From contig CANNDD010000005.1 of assembly GCA_947503285.1 (NCBI GenBank), positions 124,001 to 188,000 on the forward strand: DNA of 64,000 nt, in the 5' to 3' direction. A program made the position numbers and the translations under genes. Source of the DNA: an uncultured Croceitalea sp. Lineage in GTDB: Bacteria > Bacteroidota > Bacteroidia > Flavobacteriales > Flavobacteriaceae. The notes beneath the pieces were generated by a model. It was not told the DNA's origin. It saw only the letters and a list, made by a program, of their open reading frames with translations, and searched no databases. Shown in pieces: positions 7,838 to 16,913 of the stretch. How positions within the stretch are numbered: position 1 is the stretch's first letter; every line of letters begins with the position of its first letter.

Positions 7838-9504
7838 TGAAATATATCGTTGGATTTTCAAGAGTATTCGTTGGAATATTGTTTATCATCAGTGGATTGA
7901 TCAAACTGAATGATCCCGTCGGGTTTTCATTTAAGTTGGAAGAATATTTTAGCCAAGGCGTTTTTGATTGGCCGATATTTATGCCCTATGCTTTGGGCAT
8001 AGCCATTTTCGTAGTAATCGTTGAGGTTATTCTTGGAGTAATGTTGTTAATTGGTTTTAAGCCGAGGTTCACCGTGTGGAGTTTGCTGGCCATGATCTTG
8101 TTTTTCACCTTTTTGACCTTCTACTCGGCCTATTTCAATAAGGTTACCGATTGTGGTTGCTTTGGTGATGCCATTAAGCTAACCCCGTGGGAATCCTTTA
8201 CGAAAGACATCATTTTATTGGTATTGATAGCGATATTGGTTTTTGGGGTAACTTACGTTAAACCACTTTTTAATAGAAAGGTAAATCTAAACGTGATGGC
8301 CTTCGCCCTCGTTGGGTGCATTCTTTTCTGTTATCAAGTTTTAAGCCACCTGCCTTCTTTGGATTTTAGACCTTATAAAATCGGTGCCAACATCAAAGAG
8401 GGAATGACGGTCCCTGATAATGCCCCGAAGGCCATTTATGAATACGAATGGAAGTTCAAGGTCGACGGTGAAGAACAAATTATTGTTACCAATGGTGATT
8501 ACCCTGATATAGCCGGTGAATTCATAGGTGTGGAAACTACTGAAATACAAAAAGGATATGAGCCTCCCGTACATGATTTCACTATTGAAAAAGAGGGTGG
8601 TGATTTCACCGAAAGTATGCTTCAAGAACCGAAATTGGTGATGGTGGTTTCCTACGACTTGGCCAAAAGTAATTACGGCGTTTTTGAGTCACTTAAATCA
8701 ACTACTGATGAGGCTATTCGAAAAGGTTATAAGGTAATCGGTATGTCAGCGTCAAGCAATGAAGTGGGCCAGGCCCTAGCCAAAGAATATGATTTGAACT
8801 TTGATTTCTATTTTACCGATGAAACCACTTTAAAGACCATTGTGCGTTCAAACCCGGCAATTCTGGTGCTAGATAATGGTACCATCCTTCAAAAAGTGCA
8901 TTATAATGATTTTGATACGTTGGAGTTTGAAGAACCTGAAAACGGTATTTATTTTGACCTTAGGTTAAAGAAGGGTTTGGATAGTATTCTTGAATTGGAC
9001 CAGAAGTATCGCGCCAATCCTTCGTCAGAGACTTGGAAACTTCAGATGGCAATAGATAGTTCGAATATCGACTATGTGGCGAAAGTGATAGCTGAGCATG
9101 GATATCCGGGCAAAAGCATGGTTGGTGAAGGGGCAAATGTTGCAGCTTGGTACGTAATTCAACATTCTGACGAAATTGGGCAATATTTGCCCGTGATAAA
9201 AAAGGCTGCTGATCAGGGTGAATTGCCTTTTAGATTGTATGCCATGATGTTGGACAGACATTTGATGCAAAGTAACAAACCCCAGATATATGGAACGCAA
9301 GGTTCTTCTTATTTCATGGGTACGCCTAACCAGATAAGCTTTATTTGGCCCATACAAAATCTTGATTCCGTAAATATTTTAAGAAAAGGTATTTTTGAAA
9401 ATACCGTTGAAGAGAACGCCAAGCGATTGTTCGGCGATGACTTTGAATTGAAGTATTATACCCTAGAAGAAATTAACAAACTTATTCCTGAAATAAATAA
9501 TTAA
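7837..9504 (+). CDS. BT_3928-type DoxX/thioredoxin membrane protein fused to DUF6624
   Basis: 555 residues. Residues 1-155 form four membrane helices of the DoxX/MauE type, with SGLIKLNDPVGFSFKLEEYF and a VTDCGCFGDA motif before the fourth helix. Residues about 225-365 look like a thioredoxin-fold domain. These two parts make up the BT_3928 family, often placed near tpiA in Bacteroidetes. The last ~165 residues are extra and resemble DUF6624: VAAWYVIQHSD, LPFRLYAMMLDRHLM, IYGTQGSS and LDSVNILRKGIF. The DUF6624 tail would face the same side as the thioredoxin domain. Function unknown; a redox or envelope role is a guess from the MauE resemblance. Confidence 0.82.
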   Translation: MKYIVGFSRVFVGILFIISGLIKLNDPVGFSFKLEEYFSQGVFDWPIFMPYALGIAIFVVIVEVILGVMLLIGFKPRFTVWSLLAMILFFTFLTFYSAYFNKVTDCGCFGDAIKLTPWESFTKDIILLVLIAILVFGVTYVKPLFNRKVNLNVMAFALVGCILFCYQVLSHLPSLDFRPYKIGANIKEGMTVPDNAPKAIYEYEWKFKVDGEEQIIVTNGDYPDIAGEFIGVETTEIQKGYEPPVHDFTIEKEGGDFTESMLQEPKLVMVVSYDLAKSNYGVFESLKSTTDEAIRKGYKVIGMSASSNEVGQALAKEYDLNFDFYFTDETTLKTIVRSNPAILVLDNGTILQKVHYNDFDTLEFEEPENGIYFDLRLKKGLDSILELDQKYRANPSSETWKLQMAIDSSNIDYVAKVIAEHGYPGKSMVGEGANVAAWYVIQHSDEIGQYLPVIKKAADQGELPFRLYAMMLDRHLMQSNKPQIYGTQGSSYFMGTPNQISFIWPIQNLDSVNILRKGIFENTVEENAKRLFGDDFELKYYTLEEINKLIPEINN

Positions 9505-9511
9505 GACGATC

Positions 9512-10261
9512 ATGAGAACCAAAATAGTTGCTGGAAATTGGAAAATGAACAAGAATCTCGAAGAAACGGAAGCCCTATTGGGCGAATTGGCTGCAAAACT
9601 TCCAGATACTTCTGCAGAAGTTATAGTGGCCCCTACCTTTGTAAGCCTATCTTCTGCCGTACAACAGTTGTCACAATCGGTTATTCAGGTTGCGGCTCAA
9701 AATATGCACTTTGCGGAAAACGGTGCCTATACGGGTGAAATCTCGGCCGATATGTTATTAGCCATTGATGTTGATACGGTGATTATAGGGCATTCTGAAA
9801 GACGCTCGCTTTTTGGTGAAAATGATGAATTGTTGGCCAAAAAAGTAAAGTCTGCATTAGACAAGAACATGAAGGTGATATTCTGTTTTGGGGAAGAACT
9901 CGATGATAGAAAGTCAGACAATCATTTCAAGGTCGTCGAAACACAATTGAAGAATGCATTATTTGATTTGACGGCATCTGCCTGGAGTCAGATCGTGCTC
10001 GCTTATGAACCTGTTTGGGCCATCGGTACAGGCGAAACAGCAAGCCCGGAACAGGCTCAAGAAATGCATGCGTTAATACGCAAGACAATTGCCGAGGCTT
10101 TCAATGCCGAAATAGCGGGCAATGTTACCATTCTCTACGGCGGTAGCGTAAAACCGAATAATGCGAAAGAGATATTCTCAAAACCTGATGTCGACGGGGG
10201 CCTAATTGGTGGTGCGTCTTTAAAATGTGATGATTTTATTGAAATCGTCAAGGCAATCTAA
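9512..10261 (+). CDS. tpiA: Triosephosphate isomerase
   Basis: Interconverts dihydroxyacetone phosphate and glyceraldehyde 3-phosphate. 249 residues. Substrate lysine in GNWKMN, catalytic histidine in IIGHSERR, catalytic glutamate in AYEPVWAIGTG and phosphate-binding ILYGGSVKPNN and GLIGGASL are all present. Seven bases after the preceding gene, so in the same operon. Confidence 0.98.
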   Translation: MRTKIVAGNWKMNKNLEETEALLGELAAKLPDTSAEVIVAPTFVSLSSAVQQLSQSVIQVAAQNMHFAENGAYTGEISADMLLAIDVDTVIIGHSERRSLFGENDELLAKKVKSALDKNMKVIFCFGEELDDRKSDNHFKVVETQLKNALFDLTASAWSQIVLAYEPVWAIGTGETASPEQAQEMHALIRKTIAEAFNAEIAGNVTILYGGSVKPNNAKEIFSKPDVDGGLIGGASLKCDDFIEIVKAI

Positions 10262-10278
10262 CCAGAACGAATAAAGGT

Positions 10279-11106
10279 TTGAACTATTTAGAATTTCAGT
10301 TTCATTTGCTACCGCTACAACCAACATCCGATATTTTAGTGGCGGAACTGAGCGAAATCGGTTTCGAAAGTTTTGTTGAGCATGAGCACGGGCTTACCGC
10401 TTATTGCACTGAAGATGACTTCGACAAAAGCCAATTTGAAGATTTATTTATTTTCAGTTCCGATAATTTCAAAATCACATGGTCCTCAAAATTAGTAGCA
10501 CAGCAAAACTGGAACGCCGCATGGGAAAAAAGTTTTGATCCGATCAAAGTTGGTGACGATTGTATTGTTCGTGCACCGTTTCATGAAAAAGAAGGGGTTA
10601 CTTACGATTTGGTCATAGAACCGAAAATGAGTTTTGGCACAGGGCATCATGAAACAACCCATATGATGTTATCGCATATTCTCGATAATGACTTTAAGGG
10701 AAAAAAAGTACTTGACATGGGTTGCGGAACGGGGGTCTTGGCCATACTTGCCGAAAAACGGGGGGCCATCGAACTTGAAGCAATAGATATCGATAATTGG
10801 TGTTACCAGAATTCGATAGAAAATTCCCAAAGGAACAACTGTAAAAAAATAAAGGTCTTTGAGGGTGATTCGAGTTTGCTCAAGAACAGAAAATATGATA
10901 TTATCCTAGCCAATATCAATAGAAATATTCTATTGGAAGACATTCCCTACTATGTAAATTCTTTGAATGCAAAAGGCACCCTTTTTCTTAGTGGGTTCTA
11001 TTTGAGGGATTTAGATACGATATCCGCAAAATGTGAATCGGTTGGATTACAATTTGAAAAAAATCTGGAAAATAATAATTGGGTTGCTGCAAAATATGTA
11101 TTTTAG
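10279..11106 (+). CDS. prmA: Ribosomal protein L11 methyltransferase PrmA
   Basis: Trimethylates ribosomal protein L11 using S-adenosylmethionine. 275 residues from a TTG start; the translation opens with MNYLEFQFHLLP as in flavobacterial PrmA proteins. The SAM-binding motif is VLDMGCGTGVLAI, preceded by the family block MSFGTGHHETTHMM and followed by the LANINRNILLEDIP motif. 17 bases after tpiA. Confidence 0.95.
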   Translation: MNYLEFQFHLLPLQPTSDILVAELSEIGFESFVEHEHGLTAYCTEDDFDKSQFEDLFIFSSDNFKITWSSKLVAQQNWNAAWEKSFDPIKVGDDCIVRAPFHEKEGVTYDLVIEPKMSFGTGHHETTHMMLSHILDNDFKGKKVLDMGCGTGVLAILAEKRGAIELEAIDIDNWCYQNSIENSQRNNCKKIKVFEGDSSLLKNRKYDIILANINRNILLEDIPYYVNSLNAKGTLFLSGFYLRDLDTISAKCESVGLQFEKNLENNNWVAAKYVF

Positions 11107-11124
11107 ATAATCTAAGGTCAAGCA

Positions 11125-11400
11125 ATGGGAACAAGAGAGAAGATTTCTGAAGAGGTACTGCTAGAAGAAGAGGTTGTCAAACAAAGTGAAATCATACTTT
11201 TCAATGACGATGTAAATACCTTCGATCATGTTATCAATACGTTGATAGCCGTTTGTGAACATTCCCCAGAACAAGCGGAACAATGTTCACTGATAGTCCA
11301 TTACAAAGGCAAGTGTACGGTAAAGACCGGTGAATACGATGACTTAAAGCCCAAGTGTTCAAGATTGCTTCAGGCCGGTCTGAGTGCTGAAATAGTCTGA
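11125..11400 (+). CDS. clpS: ATP-dependent Clp protease adaptor ClpS
   Basis: Delivers N-degron substrates to ClpAP or its equivalent. 91 residues. The core shows LFNDDVNTFDHVI (peptide-binding Asn-Asp), the CEHSPEQAEQCSLIVHYKGKC helix region (given in two parts: HSPEQAEQCSLIVH and YKGKC) and the terminal RLLQAGLSAEI. Last gene of the run that starts with DUF1599. Confidence 0.95.
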   Translation: MGTREKISEEVLLEEEVVKQSEIILFNDDVNTFDHVINTLIAVCEHSPEQAEQCSLIVHYKGKCTVKTGEYDDLKPKCSRLLQAGLSAEIV

Positions 11401-11599
11401 CTTGAACTTGGTTTGAGATCATTGCCCTCAACTCAATTTTATCATATTTGTAAAAAAGCTATTCGTTTTTTGCGATTTTGGTGCTATATTTCGATATAAT
11501 TATGTGATTGTTTGATGTTTTTCGTATTTTTTACGGATTTTCTTTATAAACATTAAACAGATTCTTGAAATATATTTAACCAAACTTCAAAAAAACGAG

Positions 11600-13702
11600 A
11601 TGAAAAAAAATAGCTTTGCTTTAGCTTATTTAGTATTGTGCGCATTCATTGTGTTATTATCATGCGATGATGACGATATTCCGGCCCAGGGCGTCATTCC
11701 GGTAAACCTGACTATTGATTCCAATGTATCCGCTGATGGTTCAGGGTTAGTGGAAGTCACTCCTTCCGCTGAAAATGCGGTTAGTTTTGTCGTTGATTTT
11801 GAGCCTGACGCAGATGCGGTCATTATAGCCCCTGGTGAGACGGCGTCATATCAATACACCCAAACTGGTGAAACCACGTATGAAATAACCGTAACGGCTT
11901 ATAGCCTTGGCGGTGGTAAGGTGAGTTCTACTATCACGGTTGGTTTAGAGGTACTTCCCGGTATTGATCCAGACATCTTACAGAAGTTGGCAGGTGATGG
12001 TGAAAAACGATGGGTTTGGGCACAAACTGTCGGGGGTCATTTTGGGGTAGGTCCTACTACAAATGATTTTCCTGAATTTTTCAGTGCTACCCCAAATTCG
12101 TTAAACCCTTGCCTTTATGATGACGTCTTGGTTTTTAGTTACGACGATAGTAACAATTTCACTTATACCTTGGAACCAGGATCAACTAATGAGGTTTTTA
12201 TCAATTGGACAGAAGTGAATCGCTTTTTTCCGGAAGCTACTCCACAACAATTCGTGGATGAGTGTCGGGACATTACCGACCAAGCTAGTTTTCAATCCGA
12301 GTTTACGGTTATCGAGAATGTTGATGGTACGCAAACCTTGGATATTGGAGAAAGCTTTTTAAGTTATTGGGCCGTAATACCCGGACAGTATCAGATTACC
12401 GAACTCACTGAAGATAGATTAGTAGTACGTGGAATAAGCCAGCCTTTTAATGGTGACGACCCCCTAGCTTGGTACAGCATTTTTACGCCAGAAGGTGAAA
12501 CAGGCGGTGGAGATCCTTTAGAGACCGCTTTTACAAATCTGGTTTGGTCAGATGAATTCGATACGGATGGTGCACCTGACCCGGGAAGTTGGACGTACGA
12601 TTTAGGTAATGGCGATAACGGGTGGGGCAATCAAGAACTTCAGAGTTATACCAGCGACCCAAGCAATGTGGTGGTCGAAGGAGGTAACTTAAAAATTACC
12701 GCCAGGTCTGAGGGAACGACTACGGATGGGATTTATTACTACGATGAATTTCAACTCGTTGATGCGGGTAATACGACCCAGGTCTTGGTAGAGGATTTTG
12801 AAAATGCCGCGCCTGCACTCAATAATTTTGGTGGTGGCTTTTCTGAGGTAATAGACAACCCCGATCCGACCGGTTCGAATACGACTGCAACCGTAGCAAG
12901 GTTTACAAAACCAATTGGTTCAGAAGTTTTTGCCGGGACCTCATTTGATGTTTCATCACCTTTAGACTTATCGACTACCAATCAAATCAGTATTAAGACC
13001 TGGTCACCTACCATTGGTACGGTGGTTAAATTGAAATTGGAGAACTCGGCAGATGCCGATAACCAGTCGTTCGAAGTGGATTTAAGCACTACGGTCATGA
13101 ACGCTTGGGAAGAGCTGGTCTATGATTTTAGCATGGCCCCGGACTTTTCTTACGATCGAGTGGTGATTTTCTTTGATTTCGGCAGCACGGGTTCTGCGGG
13201 CGCAGCGTATACCTCTGCGAGGATCAAGAGTGAAGGTCTTCAAGAATTTACCTATGGTCGGGTTGCTGCAAGGGCAAAACTCCCTACAGGAGGAGGTACT
13301 TGGCCGGCTATTTGGATGCTGGGTGCCGATTATTTGACGAATCCATGGCCAGCGGCCGGTGAAATGGACATTATGGAGCATGTAGGCAATCAACAAGATG
13401 TTGTTTTCGCCTCAACACATGACCCGAATAATTTTGCGGGAAATGCAAGAACTGGTTCTACTTTGGTCGAAGGGGCTTCCGATGAATTTCATCTCTACGA
13501 AATGGAATGGAACGAGACGGAGATTAAGTTTGCGGTAGATGGTATTGTTTATCATACGGTCAGTAATGATACATCCTTGCCATTCAACAAAGACTTTTTC
13601 TTTATTCTTAATGTGGCCATGGGCGGTACCTTTGGCGGTAACGTGGATGCGAACTTTACAGAATCTACAATGGAGATCGACTATATCAGGATGTATCAGT
13701 AA
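11600..13702 (+). CDS. GH16 beta-glucanase lipoprotein with a domain inserted in the catalytic module
   Basis: A 700-residue surface lipoprotein (lipobox LLSC then DDDD, a surface-export type signal), probably an endo-beta-1,3-glucanase. Domains: PKD-like (about 35-115); a ~170-residue module with GEKRWVWAQ and GGHFGVGP, often seen in flavobacterial glucan-binding lipoproteins; then GH16. The GH16 opening (LVWSDEFDTDG, GWGNQELQSYT) is separated from the remainder (YTSARIKSEG, TWPAIWMLGADY, catalytic GEMDIMEHVG with E588, D590, E593) by an extra ~160-residue beta-rich domain encoded at about 12715-13203. The inserted domain resembles the C-terminal domain of the tandem-CBM protein at 22431. 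First gene of the glucan locus, followed by a hairpin terminator. Confidence 0.9.
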   Translation: MKKNSFALAYLVLCAFIVLLSCDDDDIPAQGVIPVNLTIDSNVSADGSGLVEVTPSAENAVSFVVDFEPDADAVIIAPGETASYQYTQTGETTYEITVTAYSLGGGKVSSTITVGLEVLPGIDPDILQKLAGDGEKRWVWAQTVGGHFGVGPTTNDFPEFFSATPNSLNPCLYDDVLVFSYDDSNNFTYTLEPGSTNEVFINWTEVNRFFPEATPQQFVDECRDITDQASFQSEFTVIENVDGTQTLDIGESFLSYWAVIPGQYQITELTEDRLVVRGISQPFNGDDPLAWYSIFTPEGETGGGDPLETAFTNLVWSDEFDTDGAPDPGSWTYDLGNGDNGWGNQELQSYTSDPSNVVVEGGNLKITARSEGTTTDGIYYYDEFQLVDAGNTTQVLVEDFENAAPALNNFGGGFSEVIDNPDPTGSNTTATVARFTKPIGSEVFAGTSFDVSSPLDLSTTNQISIKTWSPTIGTVVKLKLENSADADNQSFEVDLSTTVMNAWEELVYDFSMAPDFSYDRVVIFFDFGSTGSAGAAYTSARIKSEGLQEFTYGRVAARAKLPTGGGTWPAIWMLGADYLTNPWPAAGEMDIMEHVGNQQDVVFASTHDPNNFAGNARTGSTLVEGASDEFHLYEMEWNETEIKFAVDGIVYHTVSNDTSLPFNKDFFFILNVAMGGTFGGNVDANFTESTMEIDYIRMYQ

Positions 13703-13719
13703 TAACACTGATTTTTTCT

Positions 13720-13749
13720 AAAAAAGGCCGGATTTATCTGGCCTTTTTT
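13720..13749 (+). terminator. Rho-independent terminator after the first GH16 gene
   Basis: An inverted repeat AAAAAAGGCC / GGCCTTTTTT with a 10-base loop, ending in a T-run, 17 bases after the GH16 stop. Its symmetry means it would also work on the other strand. It separates the GH16 gene from the regulator gene. Confidence 0.85.
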
Positions 13750-13844
13750 AATAAATGGACTTTGATGCCTTCCGTTGGAATCAAGAAAAGGACTGGTGAA
13801 AAAAATAAGCACAATACATTGAACTAAAGATTTTTTGATATGTA

Positions 13845-16652
13845 ATGGAAAGATGGGTGTCATGCTTTTTTAAAGTGTTTTTTTCGTTTTTGACCTTTGG
13901 GATGTATGCCCAAGAGCTGCCACCTATTCGAAATTATGCCCCCATTGAGTATAATGCCGAGAACCAGAATTGGAGCATTTCGCAAGCAGCTTCCAAACTA
14001 ATTTATGTCGCCAACAATAAAGGACTTTTAGAATATAATGGTGCCCGATGGAAATTATATCCTTCACCGAACGAGAGTGTTATAAGATCGGTTAAAACGG
14101 TTGGGGATGTCATATATACGGGCTGCTATATGGAGTTTGGATACTGGGAAAAAGACAATTTGGGCCAACTTCAGTATACCTCATTATCCCAAAAATTGGA
14201 AATCGATCACATCGAGGATGAAGAATTCTGGAATATTCATGCTATTGGTGATTTGATGGTCTTTCAATCTAAACGGGCAATTTACATAACCAACCTTGCT
14301 AAGGGTACGGTGAACAGAATAGCTTCGGATAATACCATTGGCAAAATGTTCAAAGTAGATCAAACCATTTATTTTCAAAGAATTGGCATCGGCCTGTATA
14401 AGATTGAATATGGTAGGGCCAAGCTTGTTACAGATCATCCGGCAGTAAAAACCGATGAGGTCATCAATATTTTTCAAGATGGTCGAAATCTACTCTTACT
14501 GACACAGAATAATGGTTTTTATACTTTAGATTCCAAGCTAACCCTAAATCAGGCTGAATTCACTTCGGCCCGGTTACTTTCCGATTACAGTTTCTATACG
14601 GCAATAAAATCAAAGGATGAAAAGTACATTTTGGGTACCATATCAAATGGGTTGATTTACTTAAATGAAGATGGGGTATTCGAGAAACAAATCAACCAAA
14701 CCAATGGCTTGATTAATAACACGGTTCTATCAATATATGAAGACGTAAGCGGTAGGCTGTGGTTAGGTCTTGATAACGGCATTTCTTTAGTGAACACAAA
14801 TTCCCCCTTCAGGGTCTTTGATGATAGTAAGGGAACTCTTGGAAGTATTTATGCTTCGGCTTTACACGACGATTTATTATATATAGGTACGAATCAAGGG
14901 CTTTTTTATAAAAGGGCGAATAGCAATGCTGCTTTTGAGTTTATAAAAAATACACAGGGACAAGTTTGGAGTTTGCAACTAATAGATGACACTTTGTTCT
15001 GTGGCCATCATTCAGGCACTTATATTGTAGAAAAAGAGAAGGTCAAAAAAATCGTGGATGTACCCGGTACATGGCGTATTTCAAAATTTGACAATAATCC
15101 TGACCTACTATTACAGGGTAACTATGACGGATTGTACGTATTGAAAAACGACCAGGGTTCTTGGGGCCTTCGAAATAAGATCAAGGGTTTCGGGAATTCC
15201 TCTAGGTATTTTGAGGTTTTTGAAAACAAGATTTTCATCAATCATGAGTATAATGGCATTTTTGAATTAGAAGTAGACCCATCTTTTCGAGAAGTGCAAG
15301 AGTTTAAGAAAGACACCTCTATAAGGGGAGCTAATTCCGGATTGGTAAAATACAGGGAAGATATTCTGTATGCCTATAAAAATGGAATTTTAAAATATAG
15401 TAGGGAAGAAGATAGGTTTGTAAGTGATAGCGTCTTGAATACCTTATATACCGAAGGGGATTATGAATCCGGAAAGTTGATTTTCAATGAGCGTGAAGAC
15501 GCGTTATGGGTTTTTACAAAATCAGGTATTTCTTGTTTGACCTATGACATACTATCCAACCAACCCAAAGTAAGTACGATTCCACTAGCTAACAATATCA
15601 GGAATGATGTTTTAGGATATGAGAACATGCTTCCATTAGGTGATGGAAAGTACCTTTTAGGAACAGCGTCTGGTTACATCGTATTGAACAATACCAATGT
15701 CGGGACCAAAAATTTCGAAGTACGACTTGGGGAGGTCATATTTGTCGATGCCCCCAGTTCAAGAACCAACAAAGACGTAAAGACTAAAGGTAGTTTTGAT
15801 AGCGGACCGAGTAGTATAGAAATTTCTTTTTACGTACCTGAATATTATAAGCTCTTGAATAAACAATATCAATACAGGCTAAGTGGATTTTATAATAATT
15901 GGAGCCCGTGGTCAGAAGATGATGTGGTCACTTTTGATAACCTACCCTACGGTGATTATACGTTTCAGGTACGAGGTAAGATCGGTAACAAGATTTCGGA
16001 AAATATCGGTGTGTACAATTTCAGCATTGCCAAACCTTGGTATATCTCTAACCTGATGTTGGGCATTTATGTCTTATCAGTGGTGTCGTTCTCAATACTT
16101 ATGCATACGATTTATAAAAGGTATTACACGCGTCAACGTGAAAAATTGATGGAACGGAATAAAAAAGAATTGGCTTGGAACAAAATTCAAAGTGAGAAGG
16201 AAATAATCAATATCAAAAATGCGCAATTAGAACTGGAAAATAAGGCGAAGAGTAAAGAACTGGCAGCTTCAACGATGAATATTATCAAAAAGAACGAACT
16301 ACTATCCAACATTAAGGATGAATTGTTGCAGATTGATCACAAAGAAACAATGAAGCCTGTGATTCAAATTATTGATAAAAATCTAAATCAAAATGATGAT
16401 TGGGAGTTGTTTCAAGAAGCTTTCAACAACACGGATAGCGGGTTTTTGAAAAAAATCAAAGAATTGCACCCGTCAGTATCACCAAGTGACTTGAAACTAT
16501 GTGTATACCTGCGCTTAAATCTTTCATCGAAAGAGATTGCCCAATTGTTGCATATTTCACCTAGAAGTGTGGAGATCAAGCGATATCGTTTGCGCAAAAA
16601 ATTAGAACTTCGACATGAAGATAATCTTGCAAACTACATTTTAGGTCTTTAA
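13845..16652 (+). CDS. Transmembrane one-component regulator (beta-propeller, Y_Y_Y, LuxR-type HTH)
   Basis: 935 residues. A signal peptide (residues 1-22, ending GMYAQ) is followed by a large periplasmic beta-propeller sensor (about 25-620, for example LSIYEDVSGRLWLGLDNGIS), a Y_Y_Y domain (about 655-745, YQYRLSGFYNNWSPWS), one membrane helix (about 750-770), a coiled coil rich in Lys/Glu, and a C-terminal LuxR-type helix-turn-helix (LRLNLSSKEIAQLLHISPRS). It has no kinase or receiver domain, so it would pass a periplasmic oligosaccharide signal directly to DNA. Its position inside the locus points to control of the glucan genes. The HTH tail distinguishes it from hybrid two-component regulators of PULs, which carry AraC domains. 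Confidence 0.9.
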   Translation: MERWVSCFFKVFFSFLTFGMYAQELPPIRNYAPIEYNAENQNWSISQAASKLIYVANNKGLLEYNGARWKLYPSPNESVIRSVKTVGDVIYTGCYMEFGYWEKDNLGQLQYTSLSQKLEIDHIEDEEFWNIHAIGDLMVFQSKRAIYITNLAKGTVNRIASDNTIGKMFKVDQTIYFQRIGIGLYKIEYGRAKLVTDHPAVKTDEVINIFQDGRNLLLLTQNNGFYTLDSKLTLNQAEFTSARLLSDYSFYTAIKSKDEKYILGTISNGLIYLNEDGVFEKQINQTNGLINNTVLSIYEDVSGRLWLGLDNGISLVNTNSPFRVFDDSKGTLGSIYASALHDDLLYIGTNQGLFYKRANSNAAFEFIKNTQGQVWSLQLIDDTLFCGHHSGTYIVEKEKVKKIVDVPGTWRISKFDNNPDLLLQGNYDGLYVLKNDQGSWGLRNKIKGFGNSSRYFEVFENKIFINHEYNGIFELEVDPSFREVQEFKKDTSIRGANSGLVKYREDILYAYKNGILKYSREEDRFVSDSVLNTLYTEGDYESGKLIFNEREDALWVFTKSGISCLTYDILSNQPKVSTIPLANNIRNDVLGYENMLPLGDGKYLLGTASGYIVLNNTNVGTKNFEVRLGEVIFVDAPSSRTNKDVKTKGSFDSGPSSIEISFYVPEYYKLLNKQYQYRLSGFYNNWSPWSEDDVVTFDNLPYGDYTFQVRGKIGNKISENIGVYNFSIAKPWYISNLMLGIYVLSVVSFSILMHTIYKRYYTRQREKLMERNKKELAWNKIQSEKEIINIKNAQLELENKAKSKELAASTMNIIKKNELLSNIKDELLQIDHKETMKPVIQIIDKNLNQNDDWELFQEAFNNTDSGFLKKIKELHPSVSPSDLKLCVYLRLNLSSKEIAQLLHISPRSVEIKRYRLRKKLELRHEDNLANYILGL

Positions 16653-16913
16653 CCCGCCCTTAACTCCGGCATCAAACCTCAACATTGTCATACTACAACT
16701 CAACATTACCTATACAATCGTGAATTGAGGTTGTTTTTTGTTTAGGTATATCCTTCAATACCGACTCTAAGAATATACCGCTAAACAAGCATGCTTTATA
16801 TGAAATCCGCAAAAAATAAAATCCATAAATACGTTGTATACTTTTTGTAAAGGTATTTTTTGAAGAATTCATAATGTTTTACAGTATGTTTAAAATTCGA
16901 AAAATACTGGAGT

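Noticed and set aside
16653-16780. Terminator after the regulator gene (AACCTCAA...TTGAGGTT)
   Set aside because: The arms are only 8 bases and about 40 bases apart, too weak to call although a T-run follows.
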